Origin: Anolis sagrei
Lineage: Eukaryota; Chordata; Lepidosauria; Squamata; Anolidae
Direction of reading: 5' to 3'
Length of the DNA stretch: 64,000 bases
Assembly: GCF_037176765.1 (NCBI RefSeq)
Contig: NC_090021.1
Span: 152,219,370-152,283,369, forward strand
Under the pieces are notes generated by a model. That model was not told the DNA's origin. It did not search any database and worked only from the letters and a program-made list of their open reading frames with translations. Numbering within the stretch: position 1 is the stretch's first letter; each line of letters starts with the position of its first letter. This document shows, one piece after another, positions 11,078-22,300 of the stretch. The position numbers were made by a program, and so were the translations under genes.

Positions 11078-11259
11078 GTTTCAACCCTCAATTTTGGTTC
11101 TACAATGGGAAGATGTAGGGGAGCAATGGAGAAAAGGGCTTGAAAACTGGTTGTTAGTTCTTTATTGGGAAAATGGGAAAAGGAGTGAGGGACTGGAGCT
11201 ATTGGAAGCACAGTGGTGGAGAGATGAGGAAGCAGAAAGATAGGAGGAGGTGGAAATAA

Positions 11260-11409
11260 GGTCCCTTCCCCACTGCTGAATAAAATCCCACATTATTTGC
11301 TTTCAACTGGGATATATGGCAGTGTGGACTCGGATAACCCCATTCAAAGCAGATATTGTGGGATTTTCTGCCTTGGTATTCTGGTATATAGGGGTGTGTG
11401 GAAGGGCCC
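11260..11409. mobile_element. MITE, GGCCCTTCCACACAG family
   Basis: Internally repetitive unit (TGCTTTCAACTGGGATATA, GGCAGTGTGGACTC, GATATTGTGGGATTTTCTGC) ending GGAAGGGCCC. Same family as 12001, 38238 and 39529-40762. Superfamily not determined. Confidence 0.75.
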
Positions 11410-11870
11410 TGATTTATTTATTTATTTACAGTATTTATATTCCGCCCTTCTCACCCCACAGGGGACTCAGGGTGGATTATAATGTACACATACATGGCAA
11501 ACATTCGATGCCATAGACACGCAACACAGAGAAAATTTAACATTCCAACTTTTCATGAGGGTATTCTGGCCACCAAGGGAACTATTGCTTCATCGTCCAT
11601 TTGTGACACTGATGAAGTACTTCCTCATTCTTTGCAAGCTTGCTGGAGATTTTTATGGCATCATAAATTAGTTAAATTAGCCTCCCCATGTAGGCGGTAC
11701 CTAAATTTCCTATTTGACAGATGCAACTGTCTCTCAGGCTGCAAAGGTTGACAGCAAGCTACACAAATTGGTTGGGCACTCACTCCGACCCGAGCTGGCT
11801 TCGAACTCATGACCTTTTGGTCAGTAGTTATGTTAATGCAGCTGACTCCAAGCCAGCTGCACCCCAGTGC
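11410..11870 (-). mobile_element. tRNA-derived SINE with L2-like tail, full length
   Basis: On the minus strand the element has a tRNA-type head (GACCAAAAGGTCATGAGTTCGAAGCC acts as B box region, near 11800), a body (CCTTTGCAGCC, GGAAATTTAGGTACCGCC, ATAAAAATCTCCAGCAAGC), then CTGAGTCCCCTGTGGGGTG and AATATAAATA, which is the 3' end of L2. It would be transcribed by RNA polymerase III and copied by L2 machinery. About 460 bp. Confidence 0.85.
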
Positions 11871-12000
11871 TTTAATTAAGAAGTAGCTACAAACTCACAA
11901 ATAATCACATCTGCAAAAGTGAACCCTGCAAACATGGAGGGCTGACTGTATGTTACTTTTCAAAAGTAACACCGATGATGTCTTTCAAACACATATACAG

Positions 12001-12148
12001 GGCCGTTCCACACAGCCCTATATCCCAGAATATCAAGTCAGAAAACCCCACAGTATCTTAGTGTGGACTCAGATAATCCAGTTCAAAGCCGATATTGTGG
12101 GATTTTCTGCCTTGATGTTCTGAGATATAGGGCTGTGTGGAAAGGCCC
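12001..12148. mobile_element. MITE, GGCCCTTCCACACAG family, complete
   Basis: GGCCGTTCCACACAGCCCTA at the left faces GGGCTGTGTGGAAAGGCCC at the right. ACAG stands outside both ends, possibly a target duplication. Confidence 0.8.
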
Positions 12149-12524
12149 ACAGAAAATCAATTATTTTGTTATGGGTAATGTTGTTACAGTTTTCTGCGCC
12201 TTTAATAGCAAGTTTCCTCCAATTAAAACCTTCCGAAGTATCACAAGGAGTATCCTCCTGCATTTAATATTCTCTAGGATATGCTGTTTGTCATGATTCT
12301 GGTTGTGTAGCTCAACATAAAATGGGAATTTTATCTGAAACATTTTGGGAACAGAAGGTATTTTTTTTCTATCCCTAATAAGTCAAGGAGCTTAATCATT
12401 TCACTACGAGATGCCCTAGGAGTCCTCTCCATTGTGACCCATGCCTTCTGATCTGTTTTCAGCCTGACAGTTATGACCTTCCTTTGCAAATATGTACCCC
12501 CCCCCCCCCCCACACACACACACA
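12149..12524. other. no gene; C-tract and CA repeat at the end
   Basis: Unique-looking DNA followed by a C run and (CA)n at 12496-12523, where a PLE end begins. Confidence 0.5.
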
Positions 12525-12600
12525 GGCGAAATTTCAGGAGAGAATGTTACTGGAACGTGGTCATACAGCCCGAAAAACTCACAGCAACCCATGGGAAGCC
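12525..12600 (+). mobile_element. Penelope-like element terminal fragment
   Basis: AGGCGAAATTTCAGGAGAGA, GGTCATACAGCCCGAAAAAC and CTCACAGCAACCCA match the PLE end. Only about 75 bp remain. Confidence 0.7.
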
Positions 12601-12676
12601 TTACTGGGAGATAGATCCATTGAGTTCTGTGGGATTTACCACCAGGGAGACAGGTATAGCTCTTTACTGCAACAGG

Positions 12677-13530
12677 CTTGTTTTCTGATCCCCAGTAGAC
12701 TAGGACTCGGACCAATGGGTTTAAATTACAGGAAAGGAGAGTCCAACTAAACATTAGGAAGGATTTTCTGACCTTGAGAGCTGTTCAACAGTGGAACTCT
12801 CTGCCTCGGAGTGTGGTGGAAGCTCCTTCTTTGGAGGCTTTTAAACAGAGGCTGGATGGCCATCTGTTAAGGGTGCTTTGATTGTGCTTTTCCTGCATGG
12901 CAGGGAGTTGGACTAGATTTATTTGTCGTGTCAGGACAACCATTCAAATTATATTACATTTCTAACAGAACAAAGCAAACAAACAGACAAAATACAAAAT
13001 TTGTGAGTTTGGTAGTTGATTAAATGCCCTTTGACCAGTATCTGGCCACTTGGAGTGCTTCTGGTGTTGCTGCAAGAAGGTCCTCCATTGTGCATGTGGC
13101 AGGGCTCAGGTTGCATTGCAGCAGGTGGTCAGTGGTTTGCTCCTCTCCGCACTCGCATGTCGAGGATTCCACTTTGTGGCCCCCTTTCTGAAGGTTGGCT
13201 CTGCATCTTGTGATGCCAGAGCGCAGTCTGTTCAGTGCCTTCTAAGTCGCCCAGTCCTCTGTGTGCCCAGAGGGGAGTCTCTCATTTGGTATCACCCATT
13301 GGTTGAGGTTCTGGGTTTGAGCCTGCCACTTTTGGACTCTCGCTTGCTGAGGTGTTCCAGCGAGTGTCTCTGTAGATCTTAGAAAACTATTTCTAGATTT
13401 AAGTCGTTGACGTGCTGGCTGATACCCAAACAGGGGATGAACTGGAGATGTCTCTGCCTTGGTTCTTTCACTTGGTTCTTGGACTAGATGGCCCATGCGG
13501 TCTCTTCCAGCTCTGAGATTCTTGTGCAGG
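12677..13530 (+). mobile_element. CR1 LINE 3' end split by another LINE
   Basis: CR1 coding end and UTR run 12677-12918 (NYRKGESN..., then the AVQQWNSLP and EAPSLEAFKQRLDGHL codons) and stop at TTGGACTAGAT. The CR1 resumes with the same TTGGACTAGAT at 13479 and ends GGTCTCTTCCAGCTCTGAG near 13520. Confidence 0.85.
12919..13478 (-). mobile_element. LINE X 3' end (partner of SINE family I), inserted in CR1
   Basis: Flanked by the 11-bp duplication TTGGACTAGAT (12908-12918, 13479-13489). Minus-strand coding matches the copy at 30105 (C-E-C-G-E-E-Q-T, D-H-L-L-Q-C motif region), then a UTR ending CCTGACACGACAAATAAA. This end is the same as the 3' end of the SINEs at 16222, 18908 and 48393. Clade not certain (jockey/CR1 superclade suspected). 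5' truncated. Confidence 0.8.
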
Positions 13531-14647
13531 AGTAAGAGGACATGAATTATCTTAGAAACAGGGCATTCAACTCCAATATTTTTTTTTCTAGGGCACTCAA
13601 ATAAAATATGAACTGGTTTTGTGGCTTTCTTCTCAATCTGCCAGCTGGCCAGACTCACCTGGGACTGCCTCTCAATGGTAACTAACTAGATAGTCTGAAA
13701 ATAGAAACAAGGACGATGCCGTAACCTGTTTGCAGTGTTTAGTTGGGATGGGAATGGTACACTTGTGCACATATATATTTTTACATTTGGCAAGATGGAA
13801 GAAAGCTTCTAGAATAATATTAAAATATTTAGGACATCCCTCCGGAATGCAAACATATAGTAATTTGGATTGCTATTGCAAGAAGGTTAAGAATGAACTC
13901 AACATGCCCATCACTATTATGAAGACCAGCATTTCACAAACCTACCGCCTGCATTCTAGCAGAATTGACCCTGCAATACATCTACAACATTTCCCCCACT
14001 GCTTGACCTGAATCACTTACTTTAAATAGGAATTTTCTCAGAAGCAGAGAAGGAAACATCCTCCTCTTGTTTTTCAGTCAATATATTGCTGCACAGTTCT
14101 ACATCTCTCTTCATTGTGTGTGTATTGGCTTCAAGTTGTATGTTAACTTATGGTGACCCCAGGAACGTCAAAGGACATCCTTAAACAAAGAATAATCAAT
14201 AGGTGGTTTTCCCTTCCAGCTCCTTTCTCTGAAATATGGACTACAGCACTTGATATTCATTAATAGCAAGTGCTGCCATCCAAGTACTAACCTGCTTAAG
14301 TTTCTAATATCAGTTGGGATCTGGTGTCTTTAGGATGTTTACATTTGCTAAAATACTTGTGCATACATACTAAATTGCAGAGATTTAATCTAAGAAGGTA
14401 AGACAGGTTCTTCAGTGTATTCAACTTTATGCTTTTGATTCTGAATCCAAAAGATATCAGGACAATCAATACAGTCTCTTGGACAGTGCATAGAAGTAAG
14501 TGCAAATGAAGCAAGTAAATGTTTATCCTGATTATCCTGCCTATTTTAGTTTGTTACAGTGTAACTAACTAAATATGAAATTTGAGTAACAGAATATAGA
14601 TAGATGGAGATATAGAAATATAGCGATATAGCGATATAGAGATATAG
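13531..14647. other. unassigned DNA; short AT-rich tandem repeat at the end
   Basis: No exon recognised. 14138-14280 faintly resembles an old SINE core but could not be placed. 14590-14650 is a GATATAGC-type simple repeat. Confidence 0.4.
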
Positions 14648-14659
14648 CGATACAAATAA

Positions 14660-14950
14660 CACCTCTCAACAGAACATTTTTCCAGGCTCAGCCAAGCCTT
14701 CAAATGCTAATGAAGGTGGTCAGCTGAAACATTCACACCTAGCTTCAGCAGAGAAGAGCTCTTTGCCCCACCCCAGTCATTCCACAGATATATAAACCCA
14801 TTTTCCTATTTCCAACAGACCTCACTACCTCTGAGGATGCTTGCCATAGATGCAGGCGAAACGTCAGGAGAAAAATTGCCTCCAGAACATGGCTCTATAG
14901 CCCGAAAAAACCTACAAGAACCTAGTGATTCCAGCCATGAAAGCCTTCGA
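14660..14950 (+). mobile_element. Penelope-like element 3' end
   Basis: 5'-truncated copy (spacer, CATTCCACAGATATATAAAC, then the terminal block through GCCATGAAAGCCTTCGA). Target duplication CGATACAAATAA at 14648-14659 and 14951-14962. It interrupts a hAT end that resumes at 14963. Confidence 0.88.
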
Positions 14951-14962
14951 CGATACAAATAA

Positions 14963-15027
14963 TGTTATGGTTGGGGGTCACCACAACATGAGGGGTCACG
15001 ACATTAGAAAGGTTGAGAACCACTGCT
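14963..15027. mobile_element. hAT element end fragment
   Basis: ATGGTTGGGGGTCACCACAA ... GGTTGAGAACCACTG is the terminal part of the hAT family seen complete at its right end near 47335. Confidence 0.65.
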
Positions 15028-15712
15028 CCGGTGTGTTTCCTCATGTTACAGTCCTCCTCTTTTGACTTGAAAATGTCTTCCTGTTATGCTGTAGGATCAA
15101 TTCTTCTTATGTTCTACCAGGAAGTCCTCATGTTCTCTGATGCATTAATGGGTAACTCAACACTTAGCTTTAATGCACTGACCTTCCCTCCCAAGACAGC
15201 TTGTACTTGCTATAGATATAGTTGATTACGTTTTCTGGTAGGAAGGAAATATTGCACAAGCATAGCAGAGATAACTGCAGATCCTTCTGCCTCATATCCA
15301 TAGTCATTTCTTTCGCCATTGTCCCTGCATAAATGCATTCACAGTGAGTGACGTCATCAAAGCCTGGTAGGAAAATATATGCAGATGAGCTGCTCTTCTC
15401 ACACAGCTTCACCTTCTCCTCTGCTAACTCAAAACTCTCTTTCTCTCCCAATGTGGCAGCTTTCCTGCTCACAGCAACTTCTGCAAAGACCGGTAGGAGA
15501 GTATATGCAAATTAGACTCAACTCCTCCACATTCTATATATTTCCATAATCGGCCTGTTTCATTAGGATAATTTACATATTGCATGCCTTGCCCAATAAA
15601 ATCAAGGTTGTTTTGCGCTCCTCGGAGAATCAGATTGGTAGTGACAGAAGGGTGGTGAAATACAGGGAAATCAATAATGAGACACAAGCCAAATGTTTGT
15701 TTCTAATCAAAG
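15028..15712. other. no feature recognised
   Basis: Two related short stretches (GAAAATATATGCAGATGAG near 15371 and GAGTATATGCAAATTAGA near 15498) hint at a degraded tandem duplication. The 100-codon minus frame 15170-15472 has no recognisable domain. Confidence 0.4.
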
Positions 15713-15806
15713 GTCTAGACAAGGGGTTCTCAAACTTTTTTGGCTGCAGAGCCCTTTTTGAAGCAAAAGTTTCTCGTGGAGCTCCAAGAAATGTTTATAT
15801 ATTATA

Positions 15807-16120
15807 CTAGCCGTCCCCTGCCACACTTGGCTGTGGTCCAGTCTGTGCATATGTGTTTTGTGTGTATGTGTGTGTATATATTTGTGCATAAGTGTATTTG
15901 CATATATATGTGTGGTTTTCTGCATGTGTTGTAATGTAATTTTTTTTTGGGGGGGGGTTGCATTTAAAGTCTCTTCTGCTGTGTTTTTCAGTGTTTTTGT
16001 GTGTGATGGTCACTTGTTGGCCTGATACATGTATTGTGTCCAAATTTGGTGTCAATTCGTCTAGTGATTTTTGTGTTATGTTAATCCAACAAACAAACAG
16101 TACATTTTTATTTATATAGA
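15807..16120 (-). mobile_element. Helitron-like non-autonomous element, complete
   Basis: On the minus strand it begins TC (TCTATATAAATAAA), ends CTAG, and lies between A and T as Helitrons do. Just before the end is a short hairpin (GCCAC / GTGGC). No target duplication, as expected. No Rep-helicase coding. Confidence 0.7.
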
Positions 16121-16179
16121 TTATACCCTGCAGGAAAAGCATAATAACAGCATCCTCAACAGATGGTCACCCAGCCTTT

Positions 16180-16221
<42 letters not shown>

Positions 16222-16484
16222 TTTTTCATGTCAGGAGCGACTTGAGAAACTGCAATTCGCTTCTGGTGTGAGAGAATTGGCCATCTGCAAGGACTTTGCC
16301 CAGGGGACGCTTGGATGATTTGATATTTTACCATCCTTGTGGGAGGCTTCTCTCATGTCCCTGCATGAGAAGCTAGAGCTGACAGAGGGAGCTCATTCAT
16401 GCTCTCCCTGGATTTGAACCTCTGACCTGTCAGTCTTCAGTCCTGCCAGCACAAGGGTTTAAGCCATTGCGCCACTGAGGGTGC
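16222..16484 (-). mobile_element. SINE family I, full length, in (TAA)n
   Basis: Minus strand: tRNA-like head with A box (near 16465, GGCGCAATGGCTTAAACCC) and B box (GGTTCAAATCC near 16420), body, and the 3' end CTCCTGACATG matching LINE X. Flanked by (AAT)n on both sides. Confidence 0.85.
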
Positions 16485-16515
16485 AATAATAATAATAATA
16501 ATAATAATAATAACC

Positions 16516-16900
16516 TCACAAACATGTTAAAAAACAAAGTATGGATTGTCGATGTTGCAATCCCAGGTGACAGCAGGATTGAAGAGAAACAACTGGAAAA
16601 GCTGACACGATATGAGGATTTAACAATTGAACTGCAAAGACTCTGGCACAAGCCAGTCAAAATGGTCCCAATGGTGATCGGCACATTGGGTGCAGTGCCT
16701 AAAGACCTTGGCATGCACTTAAACACAATCGGCGCTGACAAGATTACCATCTGCCAGCTACAGAAGGCCACCTTATTGGGATCTGCACGCATTATTCAAT
16801 GATACATCACACAGTCCTAGACACTTGGGAAATGTCCAATCCAATACAACAGCCAGCAGAGTGATCTTGTCTGCTGTGGACTCATCTTGTTCTGTTTCTA
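16516..16900 (+). mobile_element. LINE 3' end, probably R4/Dong type, flanked by (TAA)n
   Basis: Frame 16524-16802 (92 codons to a natural stop) reads KNKVWIVDVAIPGDSRIEEK, TRYEDLTIELQRLWHKPVKM, LQKATLLGSARII, a C-terminal pattern I associate with R4/Dong-like LINEs. A UTR follows and ends at (TAA)n (16900-16924); (TAA)n also lies upstream (16486-16515). Dong is known to insert in TAA repeats, which fits. Clade is inference. Confidence 0.65.
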
Positions 16901-16934
16901 ATAATAATAATAATAATAATAATAAAACCCCAGG

Positions 16935-16998
16935 GGCGATCCAGTCCAACCCCCTTTCTGCCATGCAGGAAAAGCACAATCAAAGCACCCCCTGAGTA
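16935..16998 (-). mobile_element. CR1 3' end fragment
   Basis: ATCCAGTCCAACCCCCTTTC and CAGGAAAAGCACAATCAAAG are the CR1 3' UTR. A matching scrap lies at 16127-16178 on the other side of the SINE and LINE insertions, so this was one CR1 later interrupted. Confidence 0.6.
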
Positions 16999-17209
16999 GT
17001 GGGAGGGAAATATAGTTTTGCAAGTAAGGAAGGCAAGAAGAAAAGGCTTTTCGGGGTGAGGAAGGCATGGGGAGAAGCAGGAAACTGGAGGGAAAGCTTG
17101 GAGGGGGGAGGTGGAGGAGGAGGAAACCGTGGAGCCCCTCAGTATGATTCACAGAGCTCCAGGGGCTCCATGGAGCACACTCTGATAACCCCTGGTCTAG
17201 ACAGATCAT

Positions 17210-17515
17210 CATAGGAGGCAGAGGCAGCCCTAGGTAATATTCACCTGTAAGTAAACAGTATTTTGGCACCACCACCACCCCCCACAACCAATCACTGATA
17301 TATATTTTCTGTTCATCGTGGGAGTTCTGTGTGCTATATTTGGTTCAATTCCATCATTGGTGGAGTTCAGAATGCTCTTTGATTGTAGGTGAACTATACA
17401 ACCCAGTAACTACCACTCGCACATGTCAAGGTCTATTTTCCCCTAAGAGCGCCTCAAGAGCGCCCCTGGGCAAAATCAACTATACTGCAAATGCTTACTT
17501 TGCGTAATGGGTTGA
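17210..17515. mobile_element. DNA transposon fragment, family unknown
   Basis: Contains the module GTAGGTGAACTATACAACCC shared with the Helitron-like copy at 6175 and the hAT at 46560, and a right end GTAATGGGTTGAGCCACCCC. Only part is present. Confidence 0.4.
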
Positions 17516-18282
17516 GCCACCCCTGATTGGAGGGCTCCTTCTATTTATTTATTTTTCAAATGTAAGCACACTTTTTGGCATCTTCTTATACTACTCTAGA
17601 GATAACACGATGTATCTTTTCTCAATAATAGAACATGTGCTGCATGGGGAGGAAGGTTATCCCTGATGTTACTTCCATTTCCAAGCAATTGCTTCAACAC
17701 TCTTTCCTGTCTGCTACTTTTTGTACCCTGCTTTGACATAATGTTACTGCTGGTAGTTTGCCAAGATTTTGGTGGTCCATCAGTCTAAGAACAAATAAGG
17801 TCAACTTCTGCAAGTTGCTAGGGCTGAATCCCCCTTTTCCAGAAAGTGTTGTGGTCCATTCCCAGGATTGAAGCAGGAGAATTCCAGGTTGGGGGGACCA
17901 TCCATTTCAAGGGGGAAACTGGCACTGCCCAAAGCTATGTTGTACCTTGTGACTGGAGCAATCAGAGCAAGTTTACACACACACACCACATCTGAGCCAG
18001 CAGGTAGAAAGAACATTGGCTTGGCAACCTGCCCCTTCTCCACTCAGAAATGGCCCCTTGCTCTCTGAATCTATTTCCTGCTCCCACTCATCACCTGGGA
18101 GGACTCCACTGTATCAGAGGAGACTGCTAAGCCCTACAATATATTGTCAGCTCCCAGACTTTCCATGGCTTCTATATCCAAATCCAGCTGCCTTGGGTGC
18201 TCTTCAACTCCATTCTTCCAATCCACCATCTCCTTCCCTTGCTTTTTAAGAGGCTCTGGACATGGATGAAAGTAAGGAAATA
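17516..18282. other. no feature recognised
   Basis: Unique-looking sequence. Short frames on both strands show no domain and no splice-site support. Confidence 0.4.
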
Positions 18283-18639
18283 CAGTCACTTCCTGAGTTA
18301 CAAACAAGATAGGTTCTGTAGGTTTGTTCTTAAGTTGAATGTGTATGTAAGTTGGAACAGGTACATTTTAAGTGTAACTCCAGCCATACATATTAGCTTT
18401 GGAATGCACAGGGAAGGGTTAACACCCAAGTAATTTTTATTTTGCTCTCTGTGCCCCTGTTCAAAAGATTTCACCTCACTTTCTGTCCCTGTGAGAATTG
18501 GATTTTGAAAAATTTGGCTTGTTGCAGAAACAAGGATTGGTGATAAAGCTTCAGTGGAGACACCTTTTCTCAATGATAACTCCTCCAGGAGTTAACTTCC
18601 TTTCCGAGGGAGAGATTTTTCTTGTGTCCTGTTGTCTCA

Positions 18640-18642
18640 CTC

Positions 18643-18682
<40 letters not shown>

Positions 18683-18905
18683 CTTTATTTATATCTTGCC
18701 ACCATCTCCCCAACAGGGACTCGGGACGGCTCACATGAGGCCAAGCCCAAACAACAAATTACAATAAAATAAAATACAACAAAATAAAACCGAAATGCAA
18801 GCAACAGCACAGAAAAATACAAAAAGATATGAATACAATAAGCAATGTGCACAAAACATGAGGAAACAATAAATAAACATAATAACAGTGAGCGGGCCAC
18901 ACGTT
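18640..18905 (-). mobile_element. L2-like LINE 3' end with (TAA)n tail
   Basis: ATTTATATCTTGCCACCATC, CTCCCCAACAGGGACTCGGG is the reverse complement of an L2 3' UTR. The tail is (TTA)n at 18643-18682. Confidence 0.7.
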
Positions 18906-18907
18906 CT

Positions 18908-19164
18908 GGAGCCCCCGGTGGCACAATGGGTTAAACCCTTGTGCCAGCTAAACTGCTGACCAAAAGGTCGGTGGTTCGAATCCGGGGAGAGGGGCAAGCC
19001 CCTGTCTGTCAGCTACAGCTTCTCATGCAGGGACATGAGAGATGGCAAGACAGGATGGTAAAACATCCAGGTGTCCCCTGGGCAACATCCTTGCAGATAG
19101 CCAATTCTCTCACATCAGAAGCAACTTGCAGTTTCTCAAGTCGTTCCTGACACAGAAAAAAAAA
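18908..19164 (+). mobile_element. SINE family I, full length
   Basis: GGAGCCCCCGGTGGCACAAT start with A box GGCACAATGGGTTAAAC and B box GGTTCGAATCC, body, end CTCAAGTCGTTCCTGACACA followed by A run. The end matches LINE X. Confidence 0.9.
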
Positions 19165-19312
19165 TCTGATTCTTAACTAGGAGTTGTTTGTAAGCAGGAT
19201 GTTTCTAATTCAGGGACTGCCTGTACCATATTTCTCAATTGTAAAATACCATTGATTGTAACATGCACCCTAATTTCATTACCAAGAACAATACATAAGA
19301 TACCCCTGTAGA

Positions 19313-22300
19313 GCCATGTTCTAGAGGCATTTCTCCTGACGTTTCGCCTGCATCTATGGCAAGCATCCTCAGAGGTAGAGGTCTGTTGGAATTAGGACAA
19401 TGGGTTTATATATATCTGTGGAATGGCTGGGGTGGGGCAAGGAGCTCTTCCCTGCTGCAGTTAGGTGTGAATGTTCAGCTGATCACCTTCATTAGCATTT
19501 GAAGGCCTGCCTGCGCCTGGGAAAATCCGCTGCTGGGAGGTGTTAATCTGTGCCTGGTTTTTTCCTCTCTGTTGTTTAGCTGTTATAATTTTAGAGTTTT
19601 CAAATACTGGTAGCCAGATTTTGTTCATTTTCATGGTCTCTTCCTTTCTGTTGAAATTGTCCACATGCTTGTGGATTTCAATGGCTTCTCTGTGTAGTCT
19701 GACATGGTGGTTGTTGGTGTGGTCCAGCATTTCTGTGTTCTCAAATAATATGCTGTGTCCAGGCTGGTTCATCAGGTGCTCTGCTATGGCTGACTTCTCT
19801 GGTTGAAGTAGTCTGCAGTGCCTTTCATGTTCCTTGATGCGTGTCTGGGCGCTGCGTTTGGTGGTCCCTATGTAGACTTGTCCACAGCTGCATGGTATAC
19901 GGTAGACTCCTGCAGAGGTGAGAGGATCCCTCTTGTCCTTTGCTGAACGTAGCATTTGTTGGATTTTCTTGGTGGGTTTGTAGATTGTTTGTATGTTGTG
20001 TTTCCTCATCAGCTTCCCTATGCGGTCAGTGTTTCCCTTGATGTATGGCAGGAACACTTTTCCTCTGGGTGGATCTTCGTCTTTACTCTCGTGGCTTGTT
20101 CTTGGTCTTGCAGCTCTTCTGATGTCTGAGGTGGAGTATCCATTGGCCTGGAGAGCCCAGTTGAGGTGGTTCAGTTCATCTTGGAGAAGGTGGGGTTCGC
20201 AGATTCTTTTTGCACGGTCTGCCAAGGCTTTAATGGTGCTTCTTTTTTGACTTGGGTGATGGTTGGAGTTTTTATGTAGATATCTATCTGTGTGTGTGGG
20301 TTTTCTGTAAACGGTGTGACCCAATTGTTGATCTGGTTTGCGGATGACTAGGACATCTAGAAAAGGCAGTCTTCCTTCATTTTCTTTTTCCATGGTGAAC
20401 TGGATGTTTGGGTGGATGCTGTTAAGATGGTCCAGGAACCTGTTGAGTTCTTCTTCTCCATGGCTCCAAATGGTGAAGCTGTCATCCACATATCTGAACC
20501 ATATCGTGGGCTTTTTGGTTGCTGTTTCCAGGGCTTGTTCTTCAAAGTGTTCCATGTAGAAGTTAGCTATGACTGGGCTGAGAGGGCTCCCCATAGCTAC
20601 TCCATCTTTCTGTTCGTAGAATTCATTGTCCCACTGAAAGTAACTGGTGGTGAGGCAATGGTGAAACAGAGCCGTGATGTCTTCTGGGAACCTCTGGTTG
20701 ATGAGTGCCATGGTGTCTGCTACCGGGACCATGGTAAATAGAGATACCACATCGAAGCTGATCAGTTTGTCGTTTGTATTTAGCTTGAGATTGCTGATTT
20801 TTTCTATGAAGTGGGCTGAGTCCTTGATGTAGTGTGTAGTGAGCCCAATATGGCTTTGTAACTGTGCAGCAAGAAATTTTGCTAGGTCGTATGTGGGGGA
20901 TCCAATGGCACTCACGATGGGTCTGAGTGGGGTGGAGTCCTTATGGATTTTTGGGAGTCCATAAAGCCTGGGTGGATGGGCTTCTGATTTACATAGCTGT
21001 TGTCGTATGTCAAAGTTTATTGAGGAGTTCTTAATCAGGGTGTTGGTTTTTCTGGTTATTTTGGCAGTTGGGTCTTGCTTGAGTTTTTTGTATATAGTAG
21101 GGTCCAGGAGTTTTCTGATCTTCTCCTTGTATTGTTGTGTATGCATGATAACTGTGGCATTCCCCTTGTCTGCTGGCATAACGAGGATATCAGGATCTGA
21201 ATTCAGTTCTCTGATGGCTTGTCTCTCCTTCCTAGTAATGTTACTGGAGGGAAGTTTTGCCTTTTTCAGGATCCTTGCTGTTTCTGCTCGTACTTCTTCT
21301 GCTTCCTCCTCGGGGAGGCGATAAATTGCTGATTCAACATTGGCAATGATGTTTTCTACTGGGATCCTGGTGGCGGTTACAGCAAAGTTTCCTCCTTTCG
21401 CTAGTATGGATACTTGGTCTTCAGAGAGTTGTCTGTCTGTCAGGTTGATGATGGTCCGTGATGTATCCAGTTCTGGTTTCGGCTGTTGCTTTTGGCGTTT
21501 GTGGAATTTCTGTTTTTGTCTGTTGGTGTGGACAGCCATGTTTTTCTCCATTTTTCTGTAAGTGAGGTTACAGAAAAATCTCACTTACAGATGGTGAGAA
21601 GCACCATTAAAGCCTTGGCAGACCGTGCAAAAAGAATCTGCGAACCCCACCTCCTCCAAGATGAACTGAACCACCTCAACTGGGCTCTCCAGGCCAATGG
21701 ATACTCCACCTCAGACATCAGAAGGGCTGCAAGACCAAGAACAAGCCACGAGAGTAAAGACGAAGATCCACCCAGAGGAAAAGTGTTCCTGCCATACATC
21801 AAGGGAACCACTGACCGCATAGGGAAGCTGATGAGGAAACACAACATACAAACAATCTACAAACCCACCAAGAAAATCCAACAAATGCTATGTTCAGCAA
21901 AGGACAAGAGGGATCCTCTCACCTCTGCAGGAGTCTACCGCATACCATGCAGCTGTGGACAAGTCTACATAGGGACCACCAAACGCAGCGCCCAGACACG
22001 CATCAAGGAACATGAAAGGCACTGCAGACTCCTTCAACCAGAGAAGTCAGCCATAGCAGAGCACCTGATGAACCAGCCTGGACACAGCATATTATTTGAG
22101 AACACAGAAATGCTGGACCACACCAACAACCACCATGTCAGACTACACAGAGAAGCCATTGAAATCCACAAGCATGTGGACAATTTCAACAGAAAGGAAG
22201 AGACCATGAAAATGAACAAAATCTGGCTACCAGTATTAAAAAACTCTAAAATTATAACAGCTAAACAACAGAGAGGAAAAAACCAGGCACAGATTAACAC

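Larger units (their letters stand above)
15721..17194. mobile_element. hAT element carrying at least four nested insertions
   Basis: The 8-bp duplication GTCTAGAC lies at 15713-15720 and 17195-17202. Ends AAGGGGTTCTCAAACT and GATAACCCCTG are hAT-type. Host sequence of the hAT is 15721-15806 and about 17000-17194. In between lie a Helitron-like copy, CR1 pieces, a SINE and an R4-like LINE fragment in (TAA)n. No transposase seen. Confidence 0.85.
18287..19225. mobile_element. TA-target DNA transposon (Tigger/mariner-like MITE) with nested L2 and SINE
   Basis: Left end TACAGTCACTTCCTGAGTTA and right end TTCAGGGACTGCCTGTA are inverted repeats with TA outside. Body blocks: ACAAGATAGGTTCTGTAGG, TTCACCTCACTTTCTGTCCC, TAACTCCTCCAGGAGTTAAC. 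(TAA)n, an L2 end and a SINE separate 18640 from 19168. Related copies: 23640, 25588 and 40913. No transposase; superfamily is inference. Confidence 0.65.

Noticed and set aside
14138-14280. Old SINE core (ACTTATGGTGACCCC)
   Set aside because: Only a short resemblance; no promoter boxes or tail, so not annotated as a feature.
16465-18960. tRNA genes suggested by GGTTCGAATCC and A-box motifs
   Set aside because: The motifs lie in SINE heads; no cloverleaf with acceptor stem can be drawn and the bodies continue as SINEs.
20338-21561. Plus-strand frames across 19.5-21.6 kb
   Set aside because: They are antisense shadows of the 707-codon PLE frame.
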